Source of the DNA: Sipunculus nudus
Taxonomy: Eukaryota; Annelida; Sipuncula; Golfingiida; Sipunculidae
Length of the DNA: 64,000 bases
Assembly (NCBI GenBank): GCA_026874595.1
Contig: CM049315.1
Span: 38,334,164-38,398,163, forward strand
Direction of reading: 5' to 3'
The notes under the pieces were generated by a model. The model had not been told where the DNA came from, did not search any database, and saw only the letters and a program-made list of their open reading frames with translations. Positions 21,862 through 34,585 of this stretch are shown one piece after another. Made by a program: the position numbers and the translations under genes. Position 1 is the first letter of the stretch. Each line of letters begins with the position of its first letter.

Positions 21862-24253
21862 GTAGGCAAATCATATATGAAAGTCATTTTATTTAACTAT
21901 TTTATTCTAACTAGAGACCATAATTATAGTTGCAAACTTTCGAAAAACGTGCAGACAAAGATGAGGAATATTACATATTTTATTGCATTTTTGTTTGTCT
22001 AGGAGCATTTTTACTCAAGAGCATATGATGTTTGTGAAGGGTGAGAGTAATTCTCAAGTAACATGTATATTAAATTTTGTCGTTAAGCTAGATCATTCTA
22101 CTGTTTTTCATTTACAAATACCTTAACCATTACAATATGCCAATTTCCTTACTGAACGGCGGGTAGATTTAAAACCTAGATTAATTCACGGTTTTATTGA
22201 GGAACGTCTCGGTCTCTTACCTCTTTCTGATATATTTATAGTTTAAGACACGTGTATATCCAAAGACACGTGTGAACGGAACAGTCGCCAATATGTGTTC
22301 TGTTATTCATTTAACAGCACTGTTCATAAGAATATAAACCCCGGGTTGCCCCCAATTTCGCAATACTTCAAATTCAATATATATTTATTTAAATACACAC
22401 CCACACACATATATATATCATTGTTTTATATAAGCTTAAATAGAGGTCCACTTAATAAATGTAAATTTACTTGATATATCACACCTTGTGTGCACTTTTT
22501 TATCTGACATACAATATCTTCTGATAAACTACATATCCGTGTTGCAAATTCATAAATTAACAGTTAAATAATTTAATAAAGTTATTTGCTAACCTTAGTG
22601 ATGGCTCGTCATCACATTTTCTATCTTCGGGACATTTGATGGCTTGCTTTAGATTTCCCTCCCTTGCAGCATAACATGCAAATTTTGATAACAACGTCAT
22701 TCAGGAAGAAGCTACCAGACTTAATGCGTTTATGCAATCTCCAGTTGATGGTCTTAAAGGATGGTCTAAAACAATCATGATGTAGTCCGTTCAGTTTTGA
22801 GATGTCCATGGTTTTTTTTATAGTTTTTAAGTAATGTTTATATTTCTCTTCGGTAGCTAATACAGGCGGAATACTATGAGTGCCCCGACCAAAGGGAACG
22901 AAATAGTGGTTAAGAAGAATTAGTCTTATACTTCACAATGTTAAGAGATATTCAGCTCATTGTTTATTTTGTCATATTCCGTCCTAGATGTAACAGAGTT
23001 CCAAACTATGATTGTCTTGAGGTATCCTGCCCCTGGTATCTGTGGTCTATATGGCACGAAAGGATATATTAATTTCTCGTAAAATAATATATTTTTTCCC
23101 TCGAAACATTTAAACTGGTTGATGATAATTTTTCACCCAATTACTACCGGGTCTGTTCTAATAAATAGCAGATCATTCTTCAATATCAGTTAACTTTAGA
23201 CAAAAAAAGCATCTAAACTAGACGATCAGAGTCGAGCGCTTGCCGGAATTTATGTGGAAACACGGCAAGCAATTAACGGACCGACATACTAAAAAACTAA
23301 CAGAGTGGAACACAGGTTACTAGATCATTTCATTAAGAAATAGAAGAGGAATAGAAAATGAGTCATTAAATTGTGAAAATAGGACCAATATATAAAAAAA
23401 GTTATGAGGCAAACATTACTTTGAAGAGTTTTGATGACCTTGACCTTAAATTTTAACCTATTAAACAATTGCACATACAGCTAAAAGAAATCGGTTCGTT
23501 TACAATATGTGCAAGTAATTCTTGCTTAACTGTTGCTTGTAGAATGCTTTATGTATAAGACGCTGGAACCGTTTAAATGTTTAATTATGGATCTTAAAAC
23601 CAATATTATATCTTCATCCTTCTTACCGTCATAATCCACCTTAGATATACTTTAATCACCAAATGAATCTTTACATTTCATGTTTAGCATAATGAAAAGG
23701 CCGTTCTATAAACATCAAAATATTTTCACCTGAATGTAAGCACATTGTTATAATTCATAGATGTGTGTTCATAAGAGTTAAGTAAAAAATTCATTGAAGG
23801 GCCTCTCATACATTTGACCTTTATAAACTTAAGTTAATCCATTAGAGCTTGAATAAAATATGAAAACGTGAATATCACCGCACACAGGCTAAATGTTTTG
23901 TTTATAACAACGTTGGCCCGCCAAAATAAAACATTCAACAAAGGCATGTGGCGGCAAGTCAGATAAGCCAGAGCTTTGCAAATGCCGTTTGGCAATAAGT
24001 GACTTTTCTTTCCCCGATTTATATCTTTTATTTTAAATGTCATTTCGATTTTATGTTAGTTCACACAGCAGTATATTCCCTTTTTTGGCAATTGAGAAAT
24101 AATATATTGACTGGTACTTCTCATATAGTAAAGTATAGGGACGAGCGATAATTAAGTATATGAGTACGCCGCATGAGGATATACCTGCTTCTGTAAGCCA
24201 TAGAACGGTATTATAAGTATCTAGTTACAAGTACTATCCGGCGGTTATTATGT
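21862..24253. other. No gene recognised
   Basis: Searched for CTLD half-exons and sushi exons on both strands without success. Open frames at 22621-22809 and 23834-24043 (minus) have no domain. Confidence 0.5.
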
Positions 24254-24848
24254 GTAAGGCCGTGTACAGACTAGGCACATTTTGGGGTTTTAAATCGATC
24301 TAGTGGCGGTCTCGATGGGACCTGCCCTCAACGTGGTCTAGTTTAGATCGATCTCTTTGAGACTTGTTCTTGTGTGTACAGGCAAGCGATCTATATTTAA
24401 TTCGAACTCCATAGTGTGCGCGTTGGCTCACAGATGGCGCAAAGGACGACCTTGACATTAACATGGTACGTCTTTTGTGTCTTCTCCTCCGTCGTAAACG
24501 CAACTGCCGTGCAATTTTCCTGGCAGCTTCCTCTTCAGAATTCTGAATTTCAGTCCTAAACTGAAACAAAAGCACTAGGAGGAGCAACAATGAGGCTACA
24601 CAAAGCATACACACTTTCGATATGGTGGTAGCAGCCGTGTTGAAATACCCAGGATGTATTTCGCTGTTAATTTTTAAGGTTAGCGTAAGAGGGGGCGACC
24701 GAGGACCCGGTCTCATTGAGACCTGTTGATATTCCGAATATATTTCGAAGCTGGTTCCACTTACTGAATGTTGTGCTGTGTGATCATAGCCGGCCTTGAT
24801 AGGATCGATCTGACATCTGAGATCGATCTTAATCTGTACACGGCATTA
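24254..24848 (-). mobile_element. Harbinger-like non-autonomous DNA transposon
   Basis: Terminal inverted repeats near GTAAGGCCGTGTACAGA (left) and its counterpart TCTGTACACGGCATTAC (right) bound about 595 bp. Inside on the minus strand (24716-24300) an open frame of 138 residues has a hydrophobic Leu run, then EEEAARKIARQLRLRRRRR and KRRTM, which resembles the N-terminus of PIF/Harbinger transposases in animals. After that the similarity ends and the sequence runs into the TIR, so the catalytic domain has been deleted. A clear 3-bp target-site duplication was not seen. GATCGATCT-type subterminal repeats are present at both ends. Confidence 0.75.
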
Positions 24849-25884
24849 CAGTGGATCCTTTCTGTTTCTTTGATTGTACACATTTTTCAAAGTGTTTATG
24901 AATATCATAGAAAGTGTTGGATCATTGTTCAGACATAATGATACTTAGGATGGATCATTCAGTTTTGGATCGCTGCTGAACGGATAAAACATTTAAAGTA
25001 TAAAAGACCTTAAGTGATGACTCAACAGAATATATTCTACACCCAATCATAAAAGAGAGAGAATGATCCAACTTCGACGTGGAACCCTGCCATAAACACA
25101 CGTTAAACAAGTCATGTAGGTTTCACAGTTTAAATAAAAACGAGTGACGGATTGAAGTGGACAAGTGTTATTCGCCCAGTCCTGGACTATTTTTTGTCAA
25201 ACTAACTACCAACGCGATTTCGCCATTGATAATAAGATTTATATATATATATATATATATATATTTACTTTATGACTTTAAAAAAAGGAAGCCTCTCTAT
25301 ATCTTAATAAATATCTCAACTGATCATCGAAAAAGTGTCTGATTTACAATTATAATGCTTTTTAGGTATTTATGGTTGTGGAGTCTACCTTGGTCTTGAA
25401 GGCTATGGATCTGTTCATAACCACAGGTCGCTCTTTTCCCCTCCAGTTCCAAATTATTTAATAATAATTTATAATAATAAATATACAGCTTTATGACACA
25501 ACTCATGGTTTTTTATTACATTTTGTGCATTTACCATGTATCGATTTTGAAATGCATTGATTTACGGTTACTCAAAGTAGGCAACAATCACCTGTGCTCG
25601 CAAAAATCAGTCAATAGGCATGGCATTCTAAAAAGGCTTTTACTCAAATAACGATAAATTTTTTATAATATAATATTCATAATTAAAATATGCTAGCCGA
25701 AATTACGAAACTCAAAATATTTTGCCAAGCAAAAGTTAAATCGTTCCATACAGATTGCAAATATAAACTAATTTATTCCATATACATTGATCCAGAAGTG
25801 TCTGAACTTTATCATCATAACATTAATTCAACTTTTAGTTTTTCGTTGGGAGGGAACCGCCTAGAATTTTTACTGCTAGCTTAA
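24849..25884. other. No gene recognised; contains a (TA)n tract
   Basis: A (TA)n tract lies at about 25238-25264. The two open frames flanking it have no domain. Confidence 0.5.
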
Positions 25885-26222
25885 ATAAGTATATGTACAT
25901 CTGCAGAATCCAAATCCTTTTTTCTGACTACGTGACAGGAGAGTATTATACGTTTTTCTCTCATTTTTATATCCTAGTGTTACCTAGGCTTGGTGACCGC
26001 TGCACCGGTAGGTCCTGGGTGTGTAATCAACCCCATTTGCTGGGTCATTACATCGAGAAATCTGCTGCTGGGTGCAGCCTTCCCATTAAGCCTGCAGAGC
26101 GCTAACCCTGGGTGGGGCCGAACGAGAAAAATCTCACCGCCTCGGCCGAGATTTGAACTCACAACCTTCCAGCTTAAATTCTGTGCTCGACCCCTGAGCC
26201 ACAGAAACTGGTTGGAACGGGG
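25885..26222 (-). mobile_element. tRNA-derived SINE, copy 2
   Basis: On the minus strand the head near 26222 has an A-box-like TGGCTCAGGGGTCGAG and a B-box-like GAGTTCAAATCTC. The body aligns with 4570-4205 over its whole length, including CCTGCAGAGCGCT and GTCCTGGGTGTGT (+ strand sense). Three open frames overlapping it on both strands are not genes. No functional tRNA fold is visible. Confidence 0.8.
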
Positions 26223-27049
26223 TATTTGTAACTCCTTATCCTAGTTTATTTGTGATTCCAGAGGAGACAATAGTTAGAAAAACTTTAGAAGAATATTTCT
26301 TTGTTGTACCGACGAGCAATACAATTGTCGTGTTTCTTTATGACAATAAGAATGGATTGGCTTTTGAGAGAACATATCCTAAATATATAAATTATTTGTG
26401 TTTGTTCATGTGTATATCTTTTTCTCAATTTAATCAATCGCCAATATTTCTGAAGGCATACCATTAACCTGTGCTTTTGTTAGCACTCAAACTTATAAAA
26501 CGTACATGCTGTATAATGGGTTTTACTACCAGGTAGTAGTTTGATGTAGTGAGATTTACAGGCGTTCCGGGTTATTTGTTGAGGCAAAATATGATAATAA
26601 ACTCTTATATCTTACCTATCAAAACAAACAGTGTCGCCAATCAACGCACGGTGGTCCACCACATGGGATCACAGGTACTACCACTCTCGACCATGTACGC
26701 CATGTGTCACTTTTAATTTTTATCTCTTATACTACGCCTATCCGACAGAAGTTGTTTGTACTCAAAACAAACCTCTTCCAGTTAATAGTTGCAGGACGAC
26801 CTCGACTACATGTGTCAACTGTCAAACTACAGCACAGTAAATGTTAAAGCTCTTCGAGCACCTCTCGCCATAAAGAAGTCAGAATTCTTACCAAGGTCTC
26901 CTTAAGCAAATGGAATGATGATGATGATACGGATTCGCTCCGTCGCAGGGCAGATAGACGAAGATGCTGGGTGATGACTCTGTGTTGTTTTACAATCTTG
27001 CTCAGGAATTTTTCTGTTTAGTTGACTTTTGTGGTCGTGTTTTCTGTGA
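26223..27049. other. No gene recognised; may hold the decayed 3' part of the LINE
   Basis: If the LINE at 27050-28621 were complete, its endonuclease/reverse transcriptase ORF would begin here on the minus strand. I see no sign of it. Confidence 0.45.
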
Positions 27050-28621
27050 TTAGCTTAGATGAAATTTACGGAGTTCGGTTTTCTTCTTGGCTTTCCCTGT
27101 GGTCGGATTTGTTCTGGGTGTTACTGGGGTTGGCAGTAGAGATTTGGTATTTGGTCTTGTATTTGTTTTGGAGATAGCTGGTGTTGGGAGTGGAGGTTCT
27201 GTCCTGAATTCATCTAATTCCATCAGTGAGGGAATTTCTTGAGTTGTATACGATTCGACTAGTGTTGTTCCGGAGGTTGTCGGGGGCTTTGTTCTGACGT
27301 TGACTGTTTCTCTTTGTTTCAGCTCTGTACTTTTGATCAGAATAGTTTCTTTAAACTTGGCAGTCTCTCTGGTTTGTCTTGTGTCTTTTTCTTCTGGGAA
27401 GTTTGTTCTAAGCGCTGTCGGTTCATCTTCTTCGTTTTCACAATCCAACCATTCTTCTTCGGATGCTTCACTCTCTTCACGGAGGGCAGCTTTGGTCTCA
27501 GTTAGTTTAGTATACAGGTATACCATATTTTCCTGTATTTCCATATGTATGTCTGTTAGAGTTGATATCTCTATGGTTTTTGGTGGTTTTCTTGTCAGAG
27601 TATATGTCTCTTCGCTGTATTGTCTTTCAGTCTTGGTTACTGCTGTATTTCTTGTAGTTTGCGGTATAAATTCTGTTAGCGTCTTCACTTGTTTTCTGAT
27701 ATTTCTTGGCATTTGTGTTGTCACCGTTCGGTTTGTTTGTTTTTTTCTGTCTGGCTACACTTAGTTTTCAGTTGAATAGAAGCATTGTACTTCCATATCC
27801 GCTGTTGGTGGTCGCACTCGGGGGGTGTCCATAAATGGGTTCTCCTCTGTGTGCATGGTTTCAGATTGCAGACTTAGCTGTGTAGTGGGTTTAGTTCTCA
27901 GGTTTTTCTTGTATTGTTAATACCCAGTACAACCTTTATACGCTGATGAGTGGTTTTGTTTGCAATTTGCACAGGTAAATTGCGTGGCTGAGCATTGTTT
28001 TGTTTGGTGGTCAGGTGATCCATATCGATAGCATCTGTCAGGTTCCGGACAGGCTCTCTTATATGTCCCCAGTGTAAACAGCGCCCAAAAAAATGCAATT
28101 TCCACTGGTGAATACGGCTCTGTTGAATAGCGTTCCGGTCCATTGACTATGCCTTTGTTCAAGGCCTCACTGGCATCTGCTTGGCTTGAATAGATGATTT
28201 TCAGTCTCATGCTGGATTGTCCATTCAGATTTTTTAATCTTCTTACTGCTGTAGGTTTCAATGACGTCTCCTGTAGTTGTGCTAATATGTCAGCTTTCGG
28301 GATGTTGCTTGGAACTCTGCGCATCACTACGGGAAATTCCGCATTCCTTCTTGGCGTCGTTTTTTGTCGGCGTCGAGGTCGATGTCCTATGGTAGATACG
28401 TCTGTTATTGTAGCGAATTCTGCTGTTTTCTTCCAACTAGTCTTGTTGGTAAGTTGGCGTCCCTTGGTGGCGTCAGTAGGGTGAAGATAGAGCTTGTTTC
28501 TCGTGACGGCTATAGTACCAAACTCCAGGTTGGGGAAAACCTGTTGAACAAGTTTGTATCTAGCAAACTTGTTCTCTATGGTGCTGGCGGCGAGTCCATG
28601 AATAAGGTTTCCAGTGTTCAT
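27050..28621 (-). pseudogene. Jockey-like LINE ORF1 (gag-like), broken
   Basis: On the minus strand, an open frame of 234 residues (28621-27917) carries a C-terminal pair of zinc-knuckle-like motifs: RCYRYGSPDHQTKQC, where a Cys and the conserved Gly are changed, and FTCANCKQNHSSAYKGC, close to the CxxC..H....C motif with the YKGC end seen in Jockey-type ORF1 proteins. A TAA follows it. The reading then resumes in the same general direction to a Thr/Glu-rich segment (27724-27050, 224 residues, with EEEWLDCENEEDE), which would be the ORF1 C-terminus. ORF2 (endonuclease, reverse transcriptase) is missing. The element is a 5' fragment and inactive. The + strand open frames here are shadows. Confidence 0.7.
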
Positions 28622-28689
28622 TCTGCATGGTTGTCTGGGTTACGCATACGCTGTAAGCCTAAAACTGCAATAGTTGTGCGAACACTCCA

Positions 28690-28732
28690 AAAAAAAAAAA
28701 AAAAACAAAAAAAACAAAAAAAAAAAAAAAAA
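28690..28732 (+). repeat. Poly-A tract
   Basis: A 43-bp A-rich tract with two C interruptions lies upstream of the LINE ORF1 start, i.e. at the wrong end to be that LINE's tail. It may be the tail of another retrotransposed copy or a 5' junction artefact of insertion. Confidence 0.8.
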
Positions 28733-28907
28733 CCGACTGTTTACTTCAAGAGCTAAAACACGACTGTCAAACTATATGTGTTAACTTTCAAACTACATGT
28801 GTCAACTGTCAAACTTCATAATTTGTAGCAGTTAAAGAATATTCCCTCTGTTTACATTACGCATGAGAATGCTTACCAATTAATACTTATTCTGATAAGC
28901 TCTTACC

Positions 28908-28908
<1 letters not shown>

Positions 28909-28982
<74 letters not shown>
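28909..28982. repeat. (TA)n microsatellite
   Basis: About 36 uninterrupted TA units, followed by CAGTGGCACTTTTGGGC, which resembles a mariner-type terminus next to a TA target. Confidence 0.95.
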
Positions 28983-28984
<2 letters not shown>

Positions 28985-29781
28985 TGGCACTTTTGGGCAG
29001 TCCGATTTTTTAAATACCCCTCTGGCCCATCACAGGTAGTCAGGTACATACCCACTAGACCAGGGAAGTGTTTATTTAACAGTTGTTACATAACGGATCA
29101 TATTGTTGATCAAAATGTTGTTCAACCTAGACTCTCAATAACAAATGCAAAGCTGCAACGCGCACTTTGCTCCACATGCTCTTTGCTCCAAACAATCTTC
29201 AATCACAGACTATTTCATCACGAAATAACAATTGTGACACTTCAAATGTTTTATTGACTTTAGTGACTGGATTAATGTTTGTGTTTTACTTACTTGTCTT
29301 CTTGATATAGAATGTTTTCTTAAGATGATAGTAAATTAGTGACGTACTGTCTTTGCTTTTTTACTTGTGTATTTTTTATCAGGAAATGACTAAATTTCAA
29401 AGAATATAGTATTAAGAATTATTTATTCCCATGGTAATGCTAAATACTACATGCTGTTTTGCAATTTGGTGCTTATAAAATATGAAAATTTTGAATTAAT
29501 ATAAATATTGAGTATAGCTATCTTATATTATAGACCATCTGCACACAGCTTCCTTTTATTGTTCTTATTTTTTGTCCATACTTTTATGTAATAAAATACA
29601 TACTTTCTTACATATATCTGGATAGTTAAAAATAAATTGTCTTGAAAAACGTATCATTAAATAAAGAGAGATTATACATGCAACAAATTAATTTAGTAAT
29701 ATCAAAACATGAGTAATTATGTTAATATATCATACTAGGGGCAGCATTCTATGTACTAGCCATTACCTCCATAAAGTGGGA
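28983..29781. other. No gene recognised
   Basis: AT-rich sequence between the TA tract and the palindromic element; no coding exon or transposon protein seen. Confidence 0.5.
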
Positions 29782-29841
29782 ACCTCTATAAAGTGGGCAC
29801 TTTGGTCCAGTCCCAAGGGTGCCCATATTATAGAGGTTCGA

Positions 29842-29845
<4 letters not shown>
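29782..29845. mobile_element. Palindromic end of a pogo/Tigger-type element
   Basis: Arms ACCTCTATAAAGTGGGCAC and its near reverse complement (GTGCCCATATTATAGAGGT) flank about 18 bp. The outer edge reads, on the minus strand, TACAGTCGAACCTCTATAA, which is like pogo/Tigger inverted-repeat ends at a TA site. Another partial copy of the arm lies just upstream (ATAAAGTGGGAAC). A (TA)n tract follows. Confidence 0.55.

Positions 29846-29884
<39 letters not shown>
29846..29884. repeat. (TA)n microsatellite
   Basis: About 18 TA units directly after the palindromic element. Confidence 0.9.
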
Positions 29885-29886
<2 letters not shown>

Positions 29887-31714
29887 TATATTATGGCTAC
29901 GTATTATCCAATATATGTTAAGGGAGTATATGTGTAATGATATTTGCTATCTGTACATGCTTACGTTGCACACTTTGCTGAGCCAAACAGGTACCAATAG
30001 AATGTAACCAACAATCAGCCATTGCTTTTACCTAATGTATTGACAGATTAATACTAAACCTTCAATCACTTATCAGGGCGGAAAATTTGATATAATTCAT
30101 GAACTAGATAGCACTTACAGAGCGCATACCTCAGAAAACGCCTTTAAGTAATAAAACTGTACAGTAACTGTCGCTGTGTACATGATCTGATGTTACCAGA
30201 ATACCTGAGAACCCAAATTAGATTTCGATATTACATTATGGTAAAAATGATGTTGGTAACAGCCTAAATTAATTATTAATGGGCATGCAGCTTTATAAAG
30301 CCCTTTTGTATGCAAGTACTCATGTTAAAACTACTTTCCATGTTTAGTATAATTCCCTTACAGGTTTACAATGTGGTGATCACCAAGGAAAGTATAGATT
30401 TTATGTCACAAGACAATATTTTTAGTCAACTTCCTTTATTCAAAACAGAGTGGGAGCGAATTATACTGGGCGTACAATTTTCGTTCCATAGGGCATAATC
30501 CGACTATTTTTATTTCTAATTGAATGATTGAATGAGGGTTAAAGATTAAACAGACAAAGATTTATTCTGAACAACTTTTTATTAGGTGGATAATGGATAA
30601 TAGTGGATCCAATATACCCAGTCCCGGTTCTAATATGGAAATATTTACTCCCTTTATAACAGTTTGCCCCATCTCTGATTGTTCTGCCTTTATCTTACTC
30701 TCATATCAGAGCCACGAAATCAGCAGCCCATTTCGGTGCAATACTATAACAATATGGTACCCGATACATATTTTTTGTACTCTTCATTTATTGGTGTTTC
30801 ATTTTCTGAGCAAAAGCTTCCTGAATTCGTAAAATTTTAAAATACAATGCAAATAATTTTATGCTTAATATTAAAATAAAAAGACTAGCTCATGTAAACA
30901 TTCTTATTCAAAACATTTTAATATATTTTTTACAGAGTTTTGGTTAGATTACGGGAACATGAATAGCAGAAATCACATATTTAATATATATTTTTTTCAT
31001 CTACGGCTTTCAAGACTGTTTCTCCTATTGTTTAAAATACAGGTCCCAAAAGGTGCTTGCGCAGTGTTGACAACGGGTAAGCCATATAACGCAAGGTGGG
31101 TAGTTGCATATATGCGGAAGTGGAAAGTCACATATCTGAAAACAGCCTTTGCAAAACTCTGGTTCGTCGTACTTGCCGCCAGATGTTCTTGTTGAATGTG
31201 TGTTGATTATTTTGGAGCCCCCGACATGTTATAAACATTTGAATATAAAGAAAAAAACGGAAACCTAATTGCATATATGGCTCAAGGGATTTTCTAAAGT
31301 TAACGTCAGATATCAAAATAGGCCCCCTTAACCTAACCTTCCAGATTTATACCTAAATGTGAACAATGTTATATACATCCAAACAATCCTTTCAATTGTA
31401 ACTATAGTAATCTTTTCATTTCTTGTTTAGCCCTAGAAGATAGTGGGTTAAGTCAACTTAAACGGGGTTTAAATATTAATGGCTAAACCCCTTCTCTCGC
31501 AAAAAAAGTTTTATTTTTTAACAGGATTAATTCGAAACCCAACACGTTACCTGATATCTTTGGGACAGAAATCACACAGGCATTACATATGTAACGTGCC
31601 AGAAAGGGAAGCTAACATCGATTGCTTACACAGGAATGACGTAGATTATATCGATTTATTTGAGCATAGTCTGTACACTCGTAAGCTAGTGCCTCAACAC
31701 ACCAGCTCCGAGTC
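29885..31714. other. No gene firmly recognised
   Basis: Several open frames (30310-30498, 30593-30832, 30959-31195) follow acceptor-like sites at 30363 and about 30588, but they contain stops in the phase expected for this gene family or lack domain signatures. I leave them unannotated. Confidence 0.4.
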
Positions 31715-31784
31715 ATGCAGGCAAACAGCCGCACGCCAGCAATGCTCATTCTGTTTTTCCTGAGTTTCTGCTCATGTGCCGCTG
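31715..31784 (+). CDS. Signal-peptide exon, probable start of a C-type lectin gene
   Basis: ATG at 31715 opens 23 codons: MQANSRTPAMLILFFLSFCSCAA, followed after one base by a strong donor (GTGAGT). It has a polar n-region, a hydrophobic core and small residues (C-A-A) before the likely cleavage site. The boundary is phase 1. Joining to the next recognised exon at 39641 gives a Glu codon at the junction followed by CPELN, i.e. the N-terminus of a CTLD just after the leader, a standard layout for secreted lectins. The intron would be 7.9 kb and contains the repeat cluster at 33.9-37 kb. This is the best start candidate for the lectin exons downstream. Confidence 0.7.
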
Positions 31785-33939
31785 GTGAGTAATTTTTTTA
31801 TTCAAAATGTAAACCAGAAATGTAAATATGAATTTACCAATGCCTTTCATTCTATCAACAAAGCAACAAAGCAACAAAGCATCACATATAGCAATGGTTT
31901 CAGCAGCACATGTAACAAAGGGCATCGGAAGAAATTGAGTTCGAAAAATAATTAATGCTAACATAATTAAATAACAGTTTCTAATAATAACATATTTTCA
32001 TGATTTCAATTTCATAATTTTACCAAGAAATCTGTCCTAAACAGAAGCAGTCTCAAAGGAATGACTTAAAGCGTAAACGCCGTGTTGACAGGCCAGAACT
32101 GTGACAAAAAATTAAAACTCACGACTCATCTATATAATTTATACGCAGTTTTTTTTATCTAGACAATGGTTTTCCTACGTCCGTTCTGATTTGGTGTTTG
32201 AAATTCGGGACATGCATCCGCGGTGCTCTCTTCTAGGGCAAGTTTGTTTTATTTTGCGGGATTATACCCTATTAAGCTGCATAATTCCCCCGAAAGGTGA
32301 CGCAGAGTGTTGATTACAATTTGCGATCACAGGCACTCTCTAATCCCCATTGATCCCAATATTTTTTCCAACAGGAAGTATAGCTATTTTAATTCAAAAG
32401 AAGGACTACGACAGGTTAAATAAACCCCGTTTGAAGTTTTGTTATCACATTAAAACCAAGGTTTCAAATGTTCACTCAATATATGAGTTGTTTTGGGCGG
32501 TTAGGGGGATGGGGATGGAAGCACATCTTTTTCGTATATAAACACTGTCCTGCTTCAGTAACCGTTTTCTTATGGCGATTGGCAGAACAAATTCATGCGA
32601 ATGGACGGCTTCTCTATGGGGACAAAGGAATTCTTCTTTTTTCATAATGGTAAATTAGAAAAAAAAACAACTTTGATTTTGATTACCTCCAAAATCTAAT
32701 GGATTTTTCATACATTTTTACGCTAACCCTGTGAAAATTTTCAGAAAAATTTGGATAAATCTTTGGCTCGAATTTTACTTTATACAAAGCAACGAACAAG
32801 GCTGAAGTTATTTCTTTGCCACGGACGTTTACCGAAAGATGTCGTTTATCTGGAAGCAATGTCAGTTTCCGATCGAACTGATGACAATTTAAAATGCTCA
32901 GGACATGTATTTAAAACCGTTGAAGTCTATTTGCGTGGGCCTGTCTTTCCACATTAGCAGCTTTTAATTGTATTCCTGCGTGCAAGAGCCTTCAATGACG
33001 TATATATGTTTGTTATCATACAGAAGAGTTCCATCAATTAACAACTAAACACTTTGTTTTTCCTCATATCATTTAGGTTTCAATTTCACAAATTATCCTT
33101 CATAACTTTTAACTTTTCTTGAACAAATGAACAACGGATTATGTTTCCTTGTGACAATATGACTAAGTCCTGATATCTGATATTCTCCAGACATACAGTT
33201 CTTTATTAACAGATGATACATTATGTAAAATCTCGAATTGAAATTGCTTTAGAAATATATCCATAGTGGTGCAGTTCACTACTCTATTGCTTGTTTCCAT
33301 TTAAATTCAATGGATAAATTAGCTTGTAATTTGATATTCCTGGGACCACAACGTGATCGTTTCACATAACATTTTACACACAATTATAATTTATTTTCCA
33401 TAAAACTTCAATTTGATCTTGCAATGGAATTTTGGAAGCTTTTTGAATCAAATAACCTTCAATATTTTGTGATTTTAAAGTTAATTTCCATTCTCTTGGT
33501 ATTGCTTGTTAAGGAATACCAATGCATTATAGGTTCATTAAATAATTTACTTTCAGATTTTTTCTTTTCCGACAGTTGTTTCCGAGTTCCATTACTATCA
33601 TAAAGTTGATGATAAATTTAATTCCCATGTAATCGAAAAAAAAATCTCTTATATACTGAATTATTTGTATCTTATTATACTTATTATTTTGCCCCCTCCC
33701 CAGGGCAGACATAATAATGAAATTAATGTAAATAAATGTATTCACAGTTTGTTTAATTAAATCAAGAAAAACATATATGCACTATATTTTGGTCATAAAA
33801 GTGAAAAATTATTGTCCAGCAATATATGATTAGACTCACTACATCATATCTGATGCAAAATGGCATAACAACTGTAAATGTCCATACTAATTTTTTTGTT
33901 TGTTTTTGAATTAAAATTCAGTTTTTATGTAAAATTATT
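31785..33939. other. Probable intron; no exon seen
   Basis: Lies between the leader exon and the local repeat family. Open frames at 32350-32541 and 32751-32957 have no domain. Confidence 0.5.
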
Positions 33940-34030
33940 AAGTTAAATGTGGATTTTAAAAAATACAAATGAATCCTCCATGCCGTTTCATTAGAAAAGA
34001 CCGACCAATCATTTTGATGTGCTGCAGCTC
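33940..34030 (+). repeat. Local repeat unit, fragment 1
   Basis: The block with AAATGAATCCTCCATGCCGTTTCATT matches the unit at 36700 (AAATGAATTGCTCCATGCCGTTAAT). It is a partial copy of the family described at 34220-34585. Confidence 0.5.
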
Positions 34031-34219
34031 AAGAAACTATTTATGCTCAAAATCTGAACGTTATTCGATTTTTCTTTACTCTTCAAATAGTGCATTTAAA
34101 ACCGAGACTTGGATTAAATAGAAAAAAATTATTCGCCTAAGCTGATCAAATTGATGATAAGGGCTATTTTTGCCTGTTTATACTCAAAGTAACAGTAAGG
34201 TTTTAAAATAATATGCCTT

Positions 34220-34585
34220 GTTATATTTATATTTATACTCATTCTAAAATTTGTAATAAAACTAAGAATTTTCATATGTAATTTCCTTTCAGTCGAAATA
34301 AAGAAAACACAAGCAAATTGCCCTATGTCTTCTATATTGAATGTATACATCAATGTTTTACTCGGCCGCAAAAGCTGATGTATTTATTTACTCAATTAGC
34401 AGTCTAGTTTTTTTTCAAAACTTCATCGGTACCATTTATAACATGATGAACTTAACATGGATCAGGAGATGTGTACAAAGTGGAAACTATATCTATGTTC
34501 AATTGGCTTTTTTAGGACACTTTAAATGTCAGTGATAGCTTAATTGATTGCATGGCAGTTGCATATATAATGTTACATTTATCAT
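34220..34585 (+). repeat. Local repeat unit, left arm of a long inverted repeat
   Basis: About 365 bp are closely similar, in inverted orientation, to 35250-35633 (shared blocks include TACTCGGCCGCAAAA and TCAAAACTTCATCGGT). The unit contains an acceptor-like TTTCAG followed by a Cys-bearing frame and an open frame to 34535, but reading frames differ among copies. Its upstream flank (TAAGGTTTTAAAAT) recurs at about 36930. I infer a dispersed local repeat, possibly an old element. Confidence 0.75.

Noticed and set aside
22862-22925. CTLD-like start (YECPDQRER) after TACAG
   Set aside because: A stop follows after a few codons, and no helix Trp/Cys motif or donor follows.
26100-26220. tRNA gene on the minus strand
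   Set aside because: Promoter boxes are present, but acceptor, anticodon and T stems do not pair. The same sequence occurs in copy 1 at 4.5 kb, so it is a SINE head.
27300-28756. Plus-strand open frames opposite the LINE ORF1
   Set aside because: The minus strand has zinc-knuckle motifs and correct ORF1 composition. The + frames are hydrophobic shadows.
30364-30498. Possible phase-1 exon after the acceptor at 30363 (LQCGDHQGKYRFYV)
   Set aside because: The phase-1 frame meets a TAG after about 18 codons and no domain is recognisable. The other open frame has no Cys or motif support.
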